This document shows positions 42,720 to 55,200 of a DNA stretch of 64,000 nucleotides, piece by piece. Both the position numbers and the translations under genes were made by a program. Position 1 is the stretch's first letter, and each line of letters starts with the position of its first letter. The notes beneath the pieces are model-generated. The model had not been told where the DNA came from. It searched no databases and was given only the letters and a program-made list of their open reading frames with translations. The DNA comes from Symbiodinium natans (Eukaryota > Sar > Dinophyceae > Suessiales > Symbiodiniaceae), in the NCBI GenBank assembly GCA_905221605.1, contig CAJNDS010002446.1:174537-238536 (forward strand), in the 5' to 3' direction.

Positions 42720-44448
42720 CAGGGGTTTAGGGGTTTAGGGTATACTGTCGGGGTTTAAGGGTTTGGGGTTTGGGGTTTGGGGTTTGGGGTTTGGGGTTTG
42801 GGGTTTGGGGAGGGTTTGGGGCTGACCTGTGCAACCCTCAGCACCCCTACGGTCCAACACCCTAAACGCTAAACCCTGAACCCCAAACCCTGAACCCGAA
42901 ACCCTAAACCCTAAACCCCAGGGTTCTGGGTTTAAGGTTTAGGGTTTAGGGTTTGGGGTTTGGGGTTTAGGGTATAGGGTTTAGGGTTTAGGGCAAGCCC
43001 CTAAGGTCCTACACTCTGAGCCCCCAAAGCACTCGCGACCCGAAGGTCCCCCGCGAAAACTCCCCGAAAGCCCCAGAAGCCACAATGGCTCCCCGAGCCC
43101 GGCATTAGACTTATTCAGGAGGTAAGTTGAGGGTTTCGGGTTTAGGGCTTAGGGTTTATGGCTTCCGGTTTCAGGTTTAGGGTTTAGGGTTTAAGGTTTA
43201 GGGCTTAGGGTTTAGGGTTTGGGGTTGGGCGTTTTGGAGGTTGAGGGCTTTTCACCCTACATCCCTGGACCTGGCCACCTTCCCAGATTCCCCCGTGGCC
43301 TTGATCGCCTGAGGTGGGCCCTGATGATGCGGATCCTGGCCTCAGCGCCACTGGCGTATGGGGTCCCCGATTTCGGGCTTTTAGGGGCTTTTAGGGTTGA
43401 GGTGGCTTGGTTAAGGGCTCAGGGCTTAAGGATCGCACTCCCCGCATGCTTACAGGGTCGACGACAGGGCGCTACTAGGCTTGTGGGCTCTGGAGTGAGG
43501 ACTTTCGGGTTGGGGATTCTCACCGGCTGCTGAAACCCCAAAACCTTACAGGCGTATCCCTGGGTCGCAGGCGTGCGACAGCGGTGCACTGAATCTCTAC
43601 CTGGCAGGTTTTCAAATTAAGGGCCGGTTAGTCGTGAGCACGCCAACATCCTCGATTCTCACAGCTCAAAAACTCTCCACCTCCTGCAAGCCCTGTTTGA
43701 CAAACCCCAAGCCTGATGTGCTTACCGCTTACCCAAGAGTCTTGTGAGGGTCTTAGAACAAGAGCCGGCATTCTAAAAACATGAAGGAGAGTTTGTCCTG
43801 CAAAAAAACCGAACCCTTATTCAGTTTTATCGAAACACAAGCCCTGAAAGTGGCGAGGCTCCGCCCACGTCCCGCGAAACCTGATACCCGAATCATTGGG
43901 AGTTGAAGGTTTAGGGTTTAGGGTTTACGGGTTAGGGTCGAATGTCGAAAGCCCAAAACTTTAACTCTCGCACGCTCAGTAAACTCAAACCACCAACGGC
44001 TGAGTTTTGCTTCTCATGCCTCGGCAAACGAATTGTTACAGTTGAAGGCCTTGTCAAACCTTCGGCTTTGGGTTGCAGATTCAGCGTTCTGGCTTCAGGG
44101 TCAGTGTAGGACCCTAACCTAAACCCCAACACCCTGCACCCTAAGCCCTGTGCTTGGCGCTTGGGGCTGACGTCACCTTGGCATTGCCGGCCAAAGCGGC
44201 TGCCTCTACGCAGACCTCTGCGTGGGAGGGAGCTGCCAGGGCGTCAAGGTTTCAAGCAGCTTCGGGCTTCCCCAAACCCCTACTGTTTTGCAGGTTGCTT
44301 TCACCAACACCCCCCCCTTACATATGGGATTCTTAGGTGGCCAATAAAGAAGCAAAGTTGGGGGTTCTCAGGGCCTAAGGCGCCCGAAGGCCTCAACTCT
44401 CCAGCCCCCAAACTTCAGTGGGTTGCGGATACACTTTGCGCAAGCAGG
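42720..44448. repeat. Telomere-type blocks, no firm gene
   Basis: TTTGGGG run at 42760-42815, mixed blocks 42865-43000, 43120-43230 and 43905-43935. The plus frame 43219-43533 and others have no motif. This is the spacer between tandem RidA copies 2 and 3. Confidence 0.7.
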
Positions 44449-44531
44449 AGCAGGAGCAGGAGAAGGAGAAGGAGAAGGAGTAGTAGGAGTAGTAGGAGTA
44501 GTAGGAGTAGTAGGAGCAGTAGGAGTAGTAG

Positions 44532-44570
<39 letters not shown>

Positions 44571-44785
44571 TAGTAGTAGTAGAAGCAGCAGCAGCAGCTG
44601 TAAGGAGGAGCAGCAGCAACAGCCCTGAACCTCGTCGTCGCCGTCGTCGACGACGCTAGTGGTAGTGGTGGTAGTGCTAGTGCGAGTGCGAGTGCGAGTG
44701 CGAGAGCGAGAGCGATTGCGAGTGTGGGTGCGAGCGCTAGGGCCACTAGGGCTAGGGCTAGGGCTAGGGCTAGGGCTAGGGCTAG
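44449..44785. repeat. AGGAGTAGT, GTGCGA and GGGCTA tracts
   Basis: AGGAGTAGT/AGTAGT units (44449-44605), CGTCGT, GTGCGA (44685-44735) and an array of GGGCTA units (44748-44784). They give spurious serine/valine/tyrosine frames. Confidence 0.9.
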
Positions 44786-44970
44786 TTCGACTCGCTAGTG
44801 CTAGTACTAGCCCGAAACCTCAACTCCTCGTCCCCCGGCTGGCCGAAAAAAGAAAGAACGGGTAACCACCCTCAACTCCCAAACTCTAAAACCAAAACGC
44901 CCAAAGCCTTGACTTGTGCAAGCTGAAGCTGAATTTTTAGGGCTGAGAGCTGAGGACTTGTTTTTGGGAT

Positions 44971-47900
44971 TTAGGGTTTCAGGGTCTCGGGTTTCGGGCT
45001 TGGGGTTTTCACTTCCTTGCCCTTTTTGGTTCTGAGGTCGACGACGCGAGTGGGCAGGCCGCCCATGGGGGAGGTGGCAGGCCAGAAGGCCTTGTAGGCC
45101 TCTCTCAGGGCTTTTGGAAGGTTTGGGTGACCGTCGGGGGTAGAGGTTTCGGCATAAAAAGGTGTAGGGTTGGGGCATGGGGTTTGGGGTTGTGGGGTTT
45201 CGGGGGTTTGGGGTACACGAAACTCCAGGCTCGTTGTTGCGCTGTGGTGTGATTTGAGCTGCTTGATGGGCATGCGAAGGTTCAGATATCGTCTCCTGCT
45301 TTAGACGCTGAACCCTGCAAGCGCTCGACCACGATTCATCATCGCAACTCCAACGGAGTCCACGGGAACCTCGCCCTTAACCCCCCAACCCCGAAACCCT
45401 GCATGCAAAGCCCACAGAGTCTCGCCATAAACCCTGAACCATGCCTAAACCCTAAACCCTAAGCCCTAAACCTGGGCGGGGCGCCCGCGGACGCGTTCCG
45501 TAGAAGAGAGTCGTGGCTGAGCGTTGGGCTGAGGGTTCGGGGAGGTTTCAGAGCAGTAGAAATTAAAGGACCTCGGGGCTCCGCTCGCAGATCCGATAGT
45601 CCCTGAGCAGCTTACTGGGTCTTGCGGGTGTGACATCCAAAAATCATCATGGTGCGTATAGTGGGGTTTTGGGTGAAGGTTCAGGCCCCACGCGACCCTG
45701 AAGCGATGCGAACATGAGCCGTTCAATCAGCGAGCGTGAAGTCCTTGTCTGCACAAGCGCCTGCTAGCAAGCATGCAATATCCACATGGCCCCTGTCCAT
45801 GGCGCACAGGAGAGCTGTCCAGCCACCCGCGGACATCAGATCCTTGTCAGCACCCGCTTCCACCAGCAGGCGCGCAATCTCCAGGTAGCCCTTGTCACAT
45901 GCACGCATGAGGGCTGTCATGCGACCTCGGCCTCGTAAGTCCTTGTCTGCACCAGCAGTCACTAGCAAGCGCACAATCTCCGCGTGGCCTCTGTCACATG
46001 CGAACATGAGAGCTGTCTTACCATCATAATCTGTCAGGTCCATGGCAGCGCCAGCTTTCACCAGCAAGCGCACAATGTCCACGTGGCCCTTGTCACATGC
46101 ACACATCAAAGCCGTCTTGCCATCAACACTTCTCACATTTTTGCCAGCACCAGCCTCCACCAGCAATCGCGCAGTCTCCACGCGGCCCCCCTCACATGCG
46201 CCCATGAGGGCTGTCATACTGCTGAGTCGGTCTGTCACATCCTTGTCAACACCAGCTTTCAGGAGGAATTGGGCAAGCTCAGTGAGGCCGTAGGAGGCGG
46301 CATAGATGAACTCATCCGTGCTCTCCCTCCGTTCACCGCAGGAAGTCAGAAATAGCTGCAGCTCCAATGGCGCGTCCAGCATCGCAGCATCCTCCAGCCG
46401 ATTTCCCCCATAGAGGAGCTCTTGGAGGCAAACGGGGAAGCTGTGCAACTGACGCAGGTGGAGCTTCAAAGCCGCGACGTCACTCAGCTCCTCCCTGGCC
46501 AGAGAAGCCAGCTCTTCGCCAGAGATTCCCCAAACACGGAGCATCTTTGGCAATGTGAAACCTCGGACTCGGGGCCGCTGCATAGAGCCACAAGCGACAG
46601 ACGCGAGCAAGCCCCCAAGGCTGTCGTCTTAAAGAGTGGCCATGTTCTAGGGGGGATATGCCCTAAGTATGAACCCTGAACCCTAAACCCTAAACCCGTA
46701 AACCCTAAACCCTAAACCCTAAACCCGGCGAATTATCACTAGCAGGTGCTGAGAGTAGGGCTTTGAGTGATTTCGAGGATTGAGCGCGGTGGCCGGTGTT
46801 GCAAGAGGCGTCGCCTCGTTCATCTCTGCGAAGTCGCCCATGTCGGTGAGCCAGACACTGCAACCCACCACCTGGGCAGTTTGCATAATCGTTCGGGTTT
46901 TAGGATTTAGGGTTTGGGGCTTAGGGTTTCGGGCTTATGGTCTAGGGTTAGGGTTAGTTAGGGTTTAGGCTATTGCTGCGGGGGGGGAGGGGGGCTGAGC
47001 ACAGGCCCACTTCGAAAATTTTAGGCTTTTGGGAACGTTTGGGATTAGGGCTTTGAGGGCTTAGGGCTTAGGGCCCTAACCCGAACCCCTAGAACCTAAA
47101 CCCTACAGCCCTAAACCCTCAAAGTTCCAAATCCCGAGCTCGTAAAGCCCTAAACCCTCAAAAACCAAAAGCCCGAAATTTCCGTAGAGTCACAAGCACT
47201 CTCAGGCCAGAGTAAGCCCCTAAACCCTGAATTTGTTTTAGAACCATCAACTTCAACCTTTCCAAACCTGAAACCCTAAGCTTTTGAAGCTCCCAAAGGT
47301 TTGATGCAACTCTCCTTTCTTCCTTTCTTCGGCCGGGCGGCACTTCCCGCGTCGGACGCGGAGGACTTCAGGATCTCGTTGAGGTTCTGCAGCGCCTGAG
47401 GAGGGCTTCAGGCCTTTTGGGGAGGTTTTCTCACTTTGCGCATCGGGCTGACAGCCTTTTGGGGGGTCTTATCGCTTGGGGTTTCGAGTTGCAGGCCTTC
47501 TGAGGTTCGAAGGACCCTTTTTCGGGATTGTCGGGCGGCTTCTTGGATTTAGGGGGCGTCGTTCTCTCTGGAACCGCGAAGCCCTCAACAACCGAAGCCA
47601 AGAGCTTTCTGAAGTCGACCCATCGTAAAAGCACGTTGAAGTTAAAGCTGTTCAGCCCTCAAAGCCCTCAATGTAGAACAGACTGCGATCTGGGGGAGGC
47701 AGACGACCCCTAAGCCCAGAACCGGGGATGTGAGAAGTCACAAGGCTCAACCCTCAAAGGTTTTAGGGTTCAAGGCTTAGGGTTTAGGGTTTAGGGTTTA
47801 GGGTTTAGGGTTTAGGGTTTAGGGTTTAGGGTTTAGGGTTTAGGGTTTAGGGTTTAGGGTTTAGGGTTTAGGGTTTAGGGTTTAGGGTTTAGGGTTTAGG

Positions 47901-49146
47901 GTTTAGGGTTTAGGGTTTAGGGTTTAGGGTTTAGGGTTTAGGGTTTAGGGTTTAGGGTTTAGGGTTCAAGGCTTAAGGTTGAAAGTTTCGAGGTTTCGGC
48001 TTAGGGTTTGTCAGGCGCTCGGTGCAGAGGCGCGGGCAAGGTTCGCGTTCCTTCGGGTTTCGGGTTGAGGCTAGGCAATGTTGGGATGCTCTGGCTTCAC
48101 AGCCTCTCAAAATCTGGAACCTTAAGCCTAAGATCCTGAACCCCGAACTCTACGTCCTGAATTCTAAACCCCGGAACCCTACAGACCCTGAACCCAAAAT
48201 CCTCCTTCCTGGGCTAGGGCGGCCAGACCCTGAAGACCCTGAATCCCCTAAAACCCTAAACCCTAAACCCTAAAGTCCGGCTGAGGGCTCGTTACCACCA
48301 CGTGAGAGCCCGAAGCCGTCCGAGCGCTCAGCGAGCGACCTGACCACACGCCACGTGCAGCCCAGGTAAGGCTGTGGCTGCTGAACGCCTTAGCAAGATG
48401 AGCACACAGCCGTGCGCGCCAGGCGGTCGAGCCTTTGAGTGTCAAAGGTTCAAACCCTAAACTAGGGACGGGCATCAGCTGGCTTACAGAAGAAAACCTG
48501 GAATAATGAGTTTTTTAAAAATTTCTGAAAAGATTTCTGAAAAAAACTCTGACTCCAAAAACATTTCTGGAAAAAAGTCTTAAATATTTTCGCGCTAGAA
48601 AAAATCAGACTTTTTTCAGAAATTCCGAATCCCCGCTCCAGTGGCTGGAAAATCAGAAAAACCATGGCATACCATGGCATATACAGCATATTTCTGAAAT
48701 ATTTTCTGCTATTTTTCTGAATTCTGATCTCCCCGCACCCCCCAACCCCTGGGGCCCTGGAGGGGGATGTCAAAAAAAAATCAAAAAAGTGCTGTGCACG
48801 CCATGCTTTTCTGACTTTCCATGCCCTATGGCGGGCATCCGGACCAGAATTTTTTTCAGAAATGTCTGGGCATCCGGAACGGGGAGGGGAAATCAGAAAA
48901 AGCATGGTTTCTGCAGCATATTTCTGAAATATTTTCTGATTTTTTTCTGAATTCTGATCTCCCCGCCCTCCCCCGCCCCCCCCAACCCCTGGACCCTGGA
49001 GGGGGCATGTCAAAAAAATCAAAAGAGTGCTGTGTATACCATGCTTTTCTGACTTTCCATGCCCCATGGCGGGCATCCGGACCAAAGATTTTTTCAGAAA
49101 TTTCTGGGCATCCGAAACGGGGAGGGGAAATCAGAAAAAGCATGGC

Positions 49147-49177
<31 letters not shown>

Positions 49178-49507
49178 CAGCATATTTCTGAATTATTTCT
49201 GTTTTTTTTCTGAATTCTGATCTCCCGCTCCTAGGGCAGCATTTTCAGAAAAAAATCATAATTCACGCCGAAGCAGATTCAGAAAATAAATCAGAAACTT
49301 TTCACAGACCAGAAAAATAATCAGAAACTTTTTCAGAAAAATTTCAGAACAACATCAAATCCGCATTTGCTTGATAAGCCAGCAGTGCCAGTTACTACCC
49401 TAAACCCAAGCACCCCGCGCCGGCGCCACCAACACCCGCCCCCCCCCCCCCCCTTCCCGCCCCACGACCCGCCCTTCGCGCACCCCCCCCCCCCCCCCGC
49501 CCTGTTT

Positions 49508-49547
<40 letters not shown>

Positions 49548-51842
49548 CCCGGCCCTCCCCCTGCAGGGTAAAAATCTGAAAACAAGATGAGCCTTACTAT
49601 CTTTCCAGCTAAATCAACCAAACTAGCCCGGCTTGAAAAAACAAAATTTTCACATCCCCAAAAACCGCATGCAAAAGCACCACGGCCAACATGCAAAACA
49701 AGTTTTTTTGCCGCAAAACCAGTCTGAGGCTTGTTCATTTTCAAATTCATGCGTGCCATCTTGTCAACCAGAATGGAAGTTAACAATATGTTTCAAACAA
49801 GAAAGAAAAATGACATGTTCGGGTCTTTTACAAAACAAAAAGGGGCTGCAGCGATAGCTCGATAAAAAAGGATTGTCGGCTCGCATGAGCAAGGTGTTGG
49901 CTTGCTGCACATGGCACCTAGCTGCCTTTCGCTCATCCTGGACCAGCCCATAGAGCACATGTCATGCAGTTTTCGTGGCTCCTCTCCCATCTCTATGAGG
50001 GAGTGGTTGCAAAGAGGCGCTCCGCTGGCTCGCAGCCAGCCCACGCACTTCTGCATGGACATCCCGGCGCAACCGCGCTCGCGCGGGGTTTTGATGCTGC
50101 CAGGATGCTCCACGCCCCGGCCCCGTCACACAAAGGGGTTGTGAGCAGGTCCCACCGAGACGAACTTAAAGACTTTGCCGGCGCCCCCCCGAAAAACCGG
50201 TTTAACTCCGGAGGTGGAGCTGGGGAGGCCAGGTTTGGCAGCCCCGTTCTCCGGCTGCGGGTAAGCCCTGAGCGGGAGCCGGCTCTCACCCGGCCTGTAC
50301 TGGAGGTCATGCGGGGCGGCCAGCCCCCCGTCCGCTGTGTCTGAACCGAACGAGGGACGCTTAAGACAGCCGCACGGCTGCAGTGGAACAGGCCCACTGC
50401 GGATAAGAGCACCAACCAGACGTCTGGGGCCGAAACCCTACAATGCTATACGCCGGGTGGTTTGGGGTGGGTGTACCGCCACGCGACGCGCGCGTAGCAG
50501 TGGGCCCGTGAAAGCCACTCTATAGGGCCCACGACGCACGCTAAGAACGTTGCCACACCCTAAACCCTAAACCCTAAATCCCAGAACTCTGAACCCTCGG
50601 CCCGGGCCTGTGTGGTTTCCGCCTTGATCCCGCCTTCGACGATGTGTCCACTGGCGTTGAAACCCTGCATGCCTTGGGGGCTTTTGAGGTTGAGGGTTTA
50701 GGGTTTAGGGTTTAGGGTTTGGGGTTTGGGGTTTGGGGTTTGGGGTTTGGGGTTTGGGGTTTGGGGTTTAGGGTTTAGGGTTTAGGGTTTAGGTTGAGGT
50801 GTGGGGGTTTTGGGTGTAGACCATGCAGGAAGCCAAAACCATGTAGCCTTGCGTTGTTTCCGCACTCTGAGGAATCCATGCCCAAGCCCGCTGTCGAAAG
50901 AATACACATTTGGACATGAGACCACCGCCGAGCAAAAACACGTCCGCGTGTCGCGGGCATTTCGGGCGCGTTTCGGGCGCCGTTCCGCCGCGCGAGCAAC
51001 CCAATATGACACCTTTTTACTCTAGACGTAAGACCCCTTAGTGTTGGCACACTGTTTGGGGAAAGAAGCTGATCCTTCTCCCTTTCTCACTCTCTCACTC
51101 TCGCTCTCACTCTCTCACTACCTAACTCTCTCAAACTCTCACTCTCTCACCGTCACTCTCACTCTCACTCGTCAGGTGCAGCACCACCCGACCTATTAGC
51201 GCCAAACACCCAAGCCCCAAACCCCAACTAAGCTCTGACCGGAAAGAGGACCAGACATCCAAAGCTTTGTAGTTCAGCTAAACCCTAAGCCCTAGGCCCT
51301 AAACCCTAAACCCTAAATTACAGGTCCATCAGGTCCACATACAGCGAAGTCAAAAAAAGAACGAAACTTAAAGTTAAGTAAACTTAAAATGCCTATTTTA
51401 AAACTCGAACTAATTAACTCAAAACTGTGTTTTCTATTGTTTGTTAAGCCCCAAAACCCTAAACCTACAGGTTCGTCAGGTCCCCCCTAAACCCTAAACC
51501 CTAAACCCTAAAGCCTTAACGCCTAAACCCTAAACCCAAAACCCACCGAAGGAATATCAAACTCCCAACGCGGTGCCCGCTGAAGCACTCCCAGGGGCCG
51601 CTGGCATAGACGATGCCATCCACTTCCGTTGCCCAGGAGAGAGGAAAGCCTACTGAATATGGGGTTTAGAGTTTGGGGTTTAGGGGTTAGGGTTTAGGGT
51701 TTAGGGTTTAGGGTTTAGGGTTCAAGGTTTAGGGTTTAGGCCTACGCTACCAAAGCTGGGTGTTGGGGGGGTGGAGGATGGGAGACGTGAGACCCAAAGC
51801 CTATCCCCTTGGAGAGCCTAAGAAGTCAGACACCTCTTGAAC
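44971..51842 (-). CDS. RidA-like protein, tandem copy 3 (middle of cluster)
   Basis: Six minus-strand exons: 51842-51818, 51649-51599, 50672-50608, 47395-47351 (3' border least certain), 46871-46815, 45099-44971. Phases agree at every join and donors are GC at all five. RidA motifs in order: VQEVSDFLGFPLSWATEVDG, IVYASG, MQGFNASGHIVEGG, KAETTQ, ALQNLNEILKSSASD, VVGCSVWLTDMGDFAEMNE, AYKAFWPATSP, LPTRVVDLR. The conserved Arg (P-T-R) is present; the VEI(E) strand is replaced by GKEVK and a telomere-like tail (TPSPKPETLKP), so activity is uncertain. The intron between 46815 and 45099 contains a complete ankyrin gene; the 3.2-kb intron before 47395 contains a large dispersed repeat. Confidence 0.75.
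45723..46583 (-). CDS. Ubiquitin-like plus ankyrin-repeat protein
   Basis: Uninterrupted frame of 286 codons from ATG 46583; the paralogue at 61953 begins at the Met corresponding to 46544, which may be the true start (273 residues). The first about 70 residues (LRVWGISGEELASLAREELS ... LQELLYGGNRLED ... LELQLFL) have the spacing of a ubiquitin-like fold, followed by about six ankyrin repeats (for example GKTALMCACDKGHVDIVRLL, AGADKD). A TGA at 45725 ends it. No intron is visible, and it sits in the same orientation inside a 1.7-kb intron of a RidA-like gene, so an inserted retrocopy is plausible. Presumed role: protein-protein interaction. Confidence 0.92.
   Translation of the reverse strand: MQRPRVRGFTLPKMLRVWGISGEELASLAREELSDVAALKLHLRQLHSFPVCLQELLYGGNRLEDAAMLDAPLELQLFLTSCGERRESTDEFIYAASYGLTELAQFLLKAGVDKDVTDRLSSMTALMGACEGGRVETARLLVEAGAGKNVRSVDGKTALMCACDKGHVDIVRLLVKAGAAMDLTDYDGKTALMFACDRGHAEIVRLLVTAGADKDLRGRGRMTALMRACDKGYLEIARLLVEAGADKDLMSAGGWTALLCAMDRGHVDIACLLAGACADKDFTLAD
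46675..46728. repeat. Short CCCTAAA block upstream of ankyrin gene
   Basis: About seven units, 90-140 bp upstream of the ATG, within the host RidA intron. Confidence 0.85.
47765..47980. repeat. TTTAGGG array, about 29 units
   Basis: Almost perfect units bounded on both sides by GGTTCAAGGCTTA-type words. It lies in the RidA copy 3 intron 50607-47396. Confidence 0.95.
48275..50560. repeat. Dispersed repeat, copy B, interrupted
   Basis: The 185-bp part is at 48275-48457 and the AAGCACCCCGCGCC part resumes at 49408, ending about 50560 with GCACGCTAAGAACGTTGCC. It matches copy A (36074-37045) throughout, including CGAGACGAACTTAAAGACTT and CCGAAACCCTACAATGCTAT. Poly-C runs (49440-49550) have expanded here. 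It lies in an intron of RidA copy 3. Confidence 0.75.
48460..49396. mobile_element. AT-rich insert splitting copy B
   Basis: About 0.93 kb unlike its surroundings, dominated by TTTCTGAAA/TTTTTCAGAAA words, with about 238-bp internal tandem units (GCGGGCATCCGGACCA at 48831 and 49069; a degraded one earlier) and an AT run at 49148-49170. The frames inside are repeat-derived. It lies exactly where copies A and B stop matching and start again. Confidence 0.65.
50690..50795. repeat. TTTAGGG/TTTGGGG array
   Basis: About 15 units with eight consecutive TTTGGGG in the middle, immediately upstream (minus sense) of the RidA copy 3 exon at 50672. Confidence 0.9.
50796..51598. other. Intronic unique DNA with CTCTCACT repeats
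   Basis: CTCTCACT-type simple repeat at 51085-51172 and short CCCTAAA pieces at 51278-51320 and 51486-51545. No extra exon recognised. Confidence 0.5.
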
Positions 51843-52278
51843 CTTCGGGTATAAGGTTTAGGGTTTTGGGTTTCGGGTTTAGGGTTTAGGTGTCGGGTTT
51901 TGGGTGCAGGGGGTTTAGAGTTTAGGGTTCAGATGGGCTACTTATACCATGACTCAGGGAAAAGAAAAAATAAACGGACATCTGGCAAGCCTCTAGGACA
52001 CAACCGGAACCCATGCAACTGAACCCTAGAAGCGCCACCACCCCAGAGGGGGCTATCGTCTCAAGAACCCCTAAACCCTAAACCCTAAACCCTAAACCCG
52101 AAACCCTAAACCCTAAACCCTAAACCCAAGGAGGCGCCTGCTGTCGGAGGCAGACTGGGCACCTTGAGATGGGGTTTAGGGCTTTCGGGTGTCGTGGGGA
52201 TGGGAATTCTGGGAACCCTTGAAAACCTGGCAAGACCCCTTGCAACCCATGAGACCTAAGACGTTCAGCTTCGGGTCT

Positions 52279-55200
52279 TCAAAGCCTTTGGGGCGCTCCC
52301 CAGCACCCCGACGCCCAAAGCCACACACACACACACACACACACACAACACACATCGCGGGGCACCACGATGGTCGGCCGCTGGTGATCACTCAAGGCCG
52401 CATTGCACTGGATCTCGACCTGAGCTCCCCGTTTCCAATCTGAAGCCCTAAACCGTCAAAGAAATCAAAGATGACGGTTTGCTTCGAATATCCCCACCCG
52501 AACCTAAGGGTTTGAGAAACACAGAGCTCAGCTGGGCTTGGGCACTCCCTACGCTGGAAACGGTGCAGGGGGCAGAGGTGGCTTGGGGGGGGCAGGTGAA
52601 GAAGGGTTGGGATGCTTTCTCCTTTAGAAGGTAGCAGTCTTTCACCCGGAAGAGATGAGGGGCTTATCATCCTTGCCAGGGCTGTTTGCTCCGCCCTTCC
52701 GGCAAGAGGAGGCCTGGTTTGTATTACAAGTAGCAGTTTCATAAGCATCGATTTCGTGTAATGTTTTTCTTTCAGCTCTTGATATTTCCTTCCAAATCCT
52801 TTTTTTTTGCATTTGGTGCTTCTGGGAACATAAGCCAAACGTGATGTTTACAGTCTCGCTGCGCTGGTTTTTGTTGCGACTTCGCGCCGCCCTCAGAAGT
52901 AGGTGCTGGTCCGCAAGGGTGTTCAAAACTAGGCCTTCTTCGGGATGTTCCCCCCTTTTACTAACAGGCCTTAGTAGGGGTTATATTAGGGGGTACTATC
53001 ATCCCCATTAAGGACTGTTAGTATAAGGGGCACATCCCAAGGCCCTCTCCTTGAGTGAAGATCGTTCTCAAGAGGGTATCATCCTTCTCGTGCTTGAGGC
53101 GTTGAAGCCCACACAGCCACTGCTTAACCGCCATGAACAAGGCTCCCGTTGATTCCTAATGGAAGAAACCTCGAAGCTCTGAAGCCCAAACTGTGCCTTC
53201 ACTTCCTGGTAGGGTACACTCGGAATCTTTGAAGGGATTCTGCGACAAACAAGGACTTGGGGCTCTCACCTTAAACTCACCTTAAACAACTCACGACTGC
53301 ATGCGCCTACCCTAAACCCCGAACCGGCAACCATTCAGCCAACTCCAACTTTTCCGTCAAAGCAGCAGAGGCGTTGCCTGCGAGAGCTGCGACCTGAACC
53401 AGTCAAGTGCCGAAGGACGTTCTAGGGCGTTTTCAAGGTGCACTCTCTTCCCAGGTGCCCAGTTGAGATTAGGGCGCTAGGGTGGAGGGGGGGGGGGGCT
53501 AGCTTGCTGTTAGGTGTCTTGAAGATCCTTGGGGGGCTCCAGGGTTGAGCCCATGCGAGATCAGTCGCGTGATAAGGCTCAAAGAGTCACAGAGTCTGCT
53601 ATGGAGTTTGCGAGTAAACTCTCAACTAGGATGGCCCTTAAAACCCTCTGAACAATATCCCTGAAGATGATCCTCTTCAACCCAAAAGGGAAAAGCATAA
53701 AAAATGTTCCGAGGGCCTAAACCCTAAACCCTAAACCCTAAACCCTAAACCCTAAACCCTAAACTCTAAACCCTAAACCCTAAACCCTAGTTGAGAAACT
53801 TACACCCAACCGCCCTGGGCCTGCACAGCTACCCGCGCCGGCGGCGGGGTGGGCCGGGTCGGGGTGGACTTGAAGAAGCCGTGGTAGATCTGGCTTAGGG
53901 TTTAGGGTTTAGGGTTTAGGGTTTAGGGTTTTAGGGTTTTAGGGTTTTAGGGTTTAGGGTTTAGGGTTTAGGGTTTAGGGTTCAGCAGTTCTGAGCGTGA
54001 AGAGTCTAGTCCAGCCATTCTCTCGACCAACACCCACCCGCCCAAAGAATCCCACCACATCCGAACATATAATCTCATATCTCTTGAGTCTTTTGCGGGG
54101 CTTCAGGGGCCTCAAAAACAGGCGCGTCATTCGGGAACTTATTCCGTCGGAGCCATCTTGAGTCTTTTGAGGGGCTTCAGGGGCCTCCAAAAAAGGCGCG
54201 GTCATTCGAAAACTTCTTCTTTGGGGGCTTCAGAGGCTTCCCAAACAGGCGCGGTCATTCGGGAACTTATTCTGTGGGAGCATCTGGGAATCCAATTTGG
54301 TGGCCCCGAAACCAAAAACAGCTGAAGCTATTAAACTGATGCACATCAGGCCTGACGCATCGGCTGTCATGGGATATTCATGTTGATTGCGTCTCCAACA
54401 AACTTGACACACTTCTCTGCCCGGGCCCAACCGTCAACTCCTCAGGGACAAATTCCCATGTGGCCAATCATGCAGTTGCTGTGACTGTCCCTTGCTTTTC
54501 ATACGAGATGCCCGTCCTTGCCCTGCAGAAATCTTCGTAGGAACCATGCCAACTCAGACCCTAAACCCTATACCTTAAACCCTAAGCCCCAAACCCTAAA
54601 CCCTAAACCCTATACCCTAAACCCTAAGCCCTAAGCCCTAAGCCCTAAGCCCTAAACCCTAAACCCTAAACCCTAAACCCTAAACCCTAAACCTACAAAG
54701 GAATCCATAACCATAAACGGGGTAACGGGTTCCGGGAGCTTCTTGCACGAAGAAACAGGGGAGTTTGCGGCCAGTGCAGCTCCATCAGGGCTAGTTTGGG
54801 CATCCTTCCGAGGTTTTTCAACTTTTAGGGTTTAGGGTTTAGGGTTTAGGGTTTAGGGTTTAGGGTTTAGGGTTTAGGGTTTAGGGTTTAGGGTTTAGGG
54901 TTTAGGGTTTAGGGTTTAGGGTTTAGGGTCGTTAAGTATTCCCTCAATGTATAATTGCCTATTGTCTGCTTTCTTCATGAGACGCTCACTCTTTCACCGA
55001 CATAAGGCATTGAACGGTCTTCACCGCGGCAGTGCAACTTGGAACTGGGGTTCTATGTATTCGTAAAGGGGGTGAAAAGCGGGTTCCGCAAAATTAGCAC
55101 AGTGCCAATCTCGACTCGTAATTCCTGTTGCATGATAGCTTGTCTTGGTCTCCTCATCCTTGGATGATCCACAATGCCAAAAACCATGTGGAAAGTCACC

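Noticed and set aside
44161-44865. Ser/Arg-rich and Tyr-rich frames on both strands
   Set aside because: Products of AGGAGTAGT and GTGCGA simple repeats.
48462-49213. Phe/Ser-rich frames of 95-207 codons
   Set aside because: Derived from the TTTCTGAAA tandem units in the AT-rich insert.
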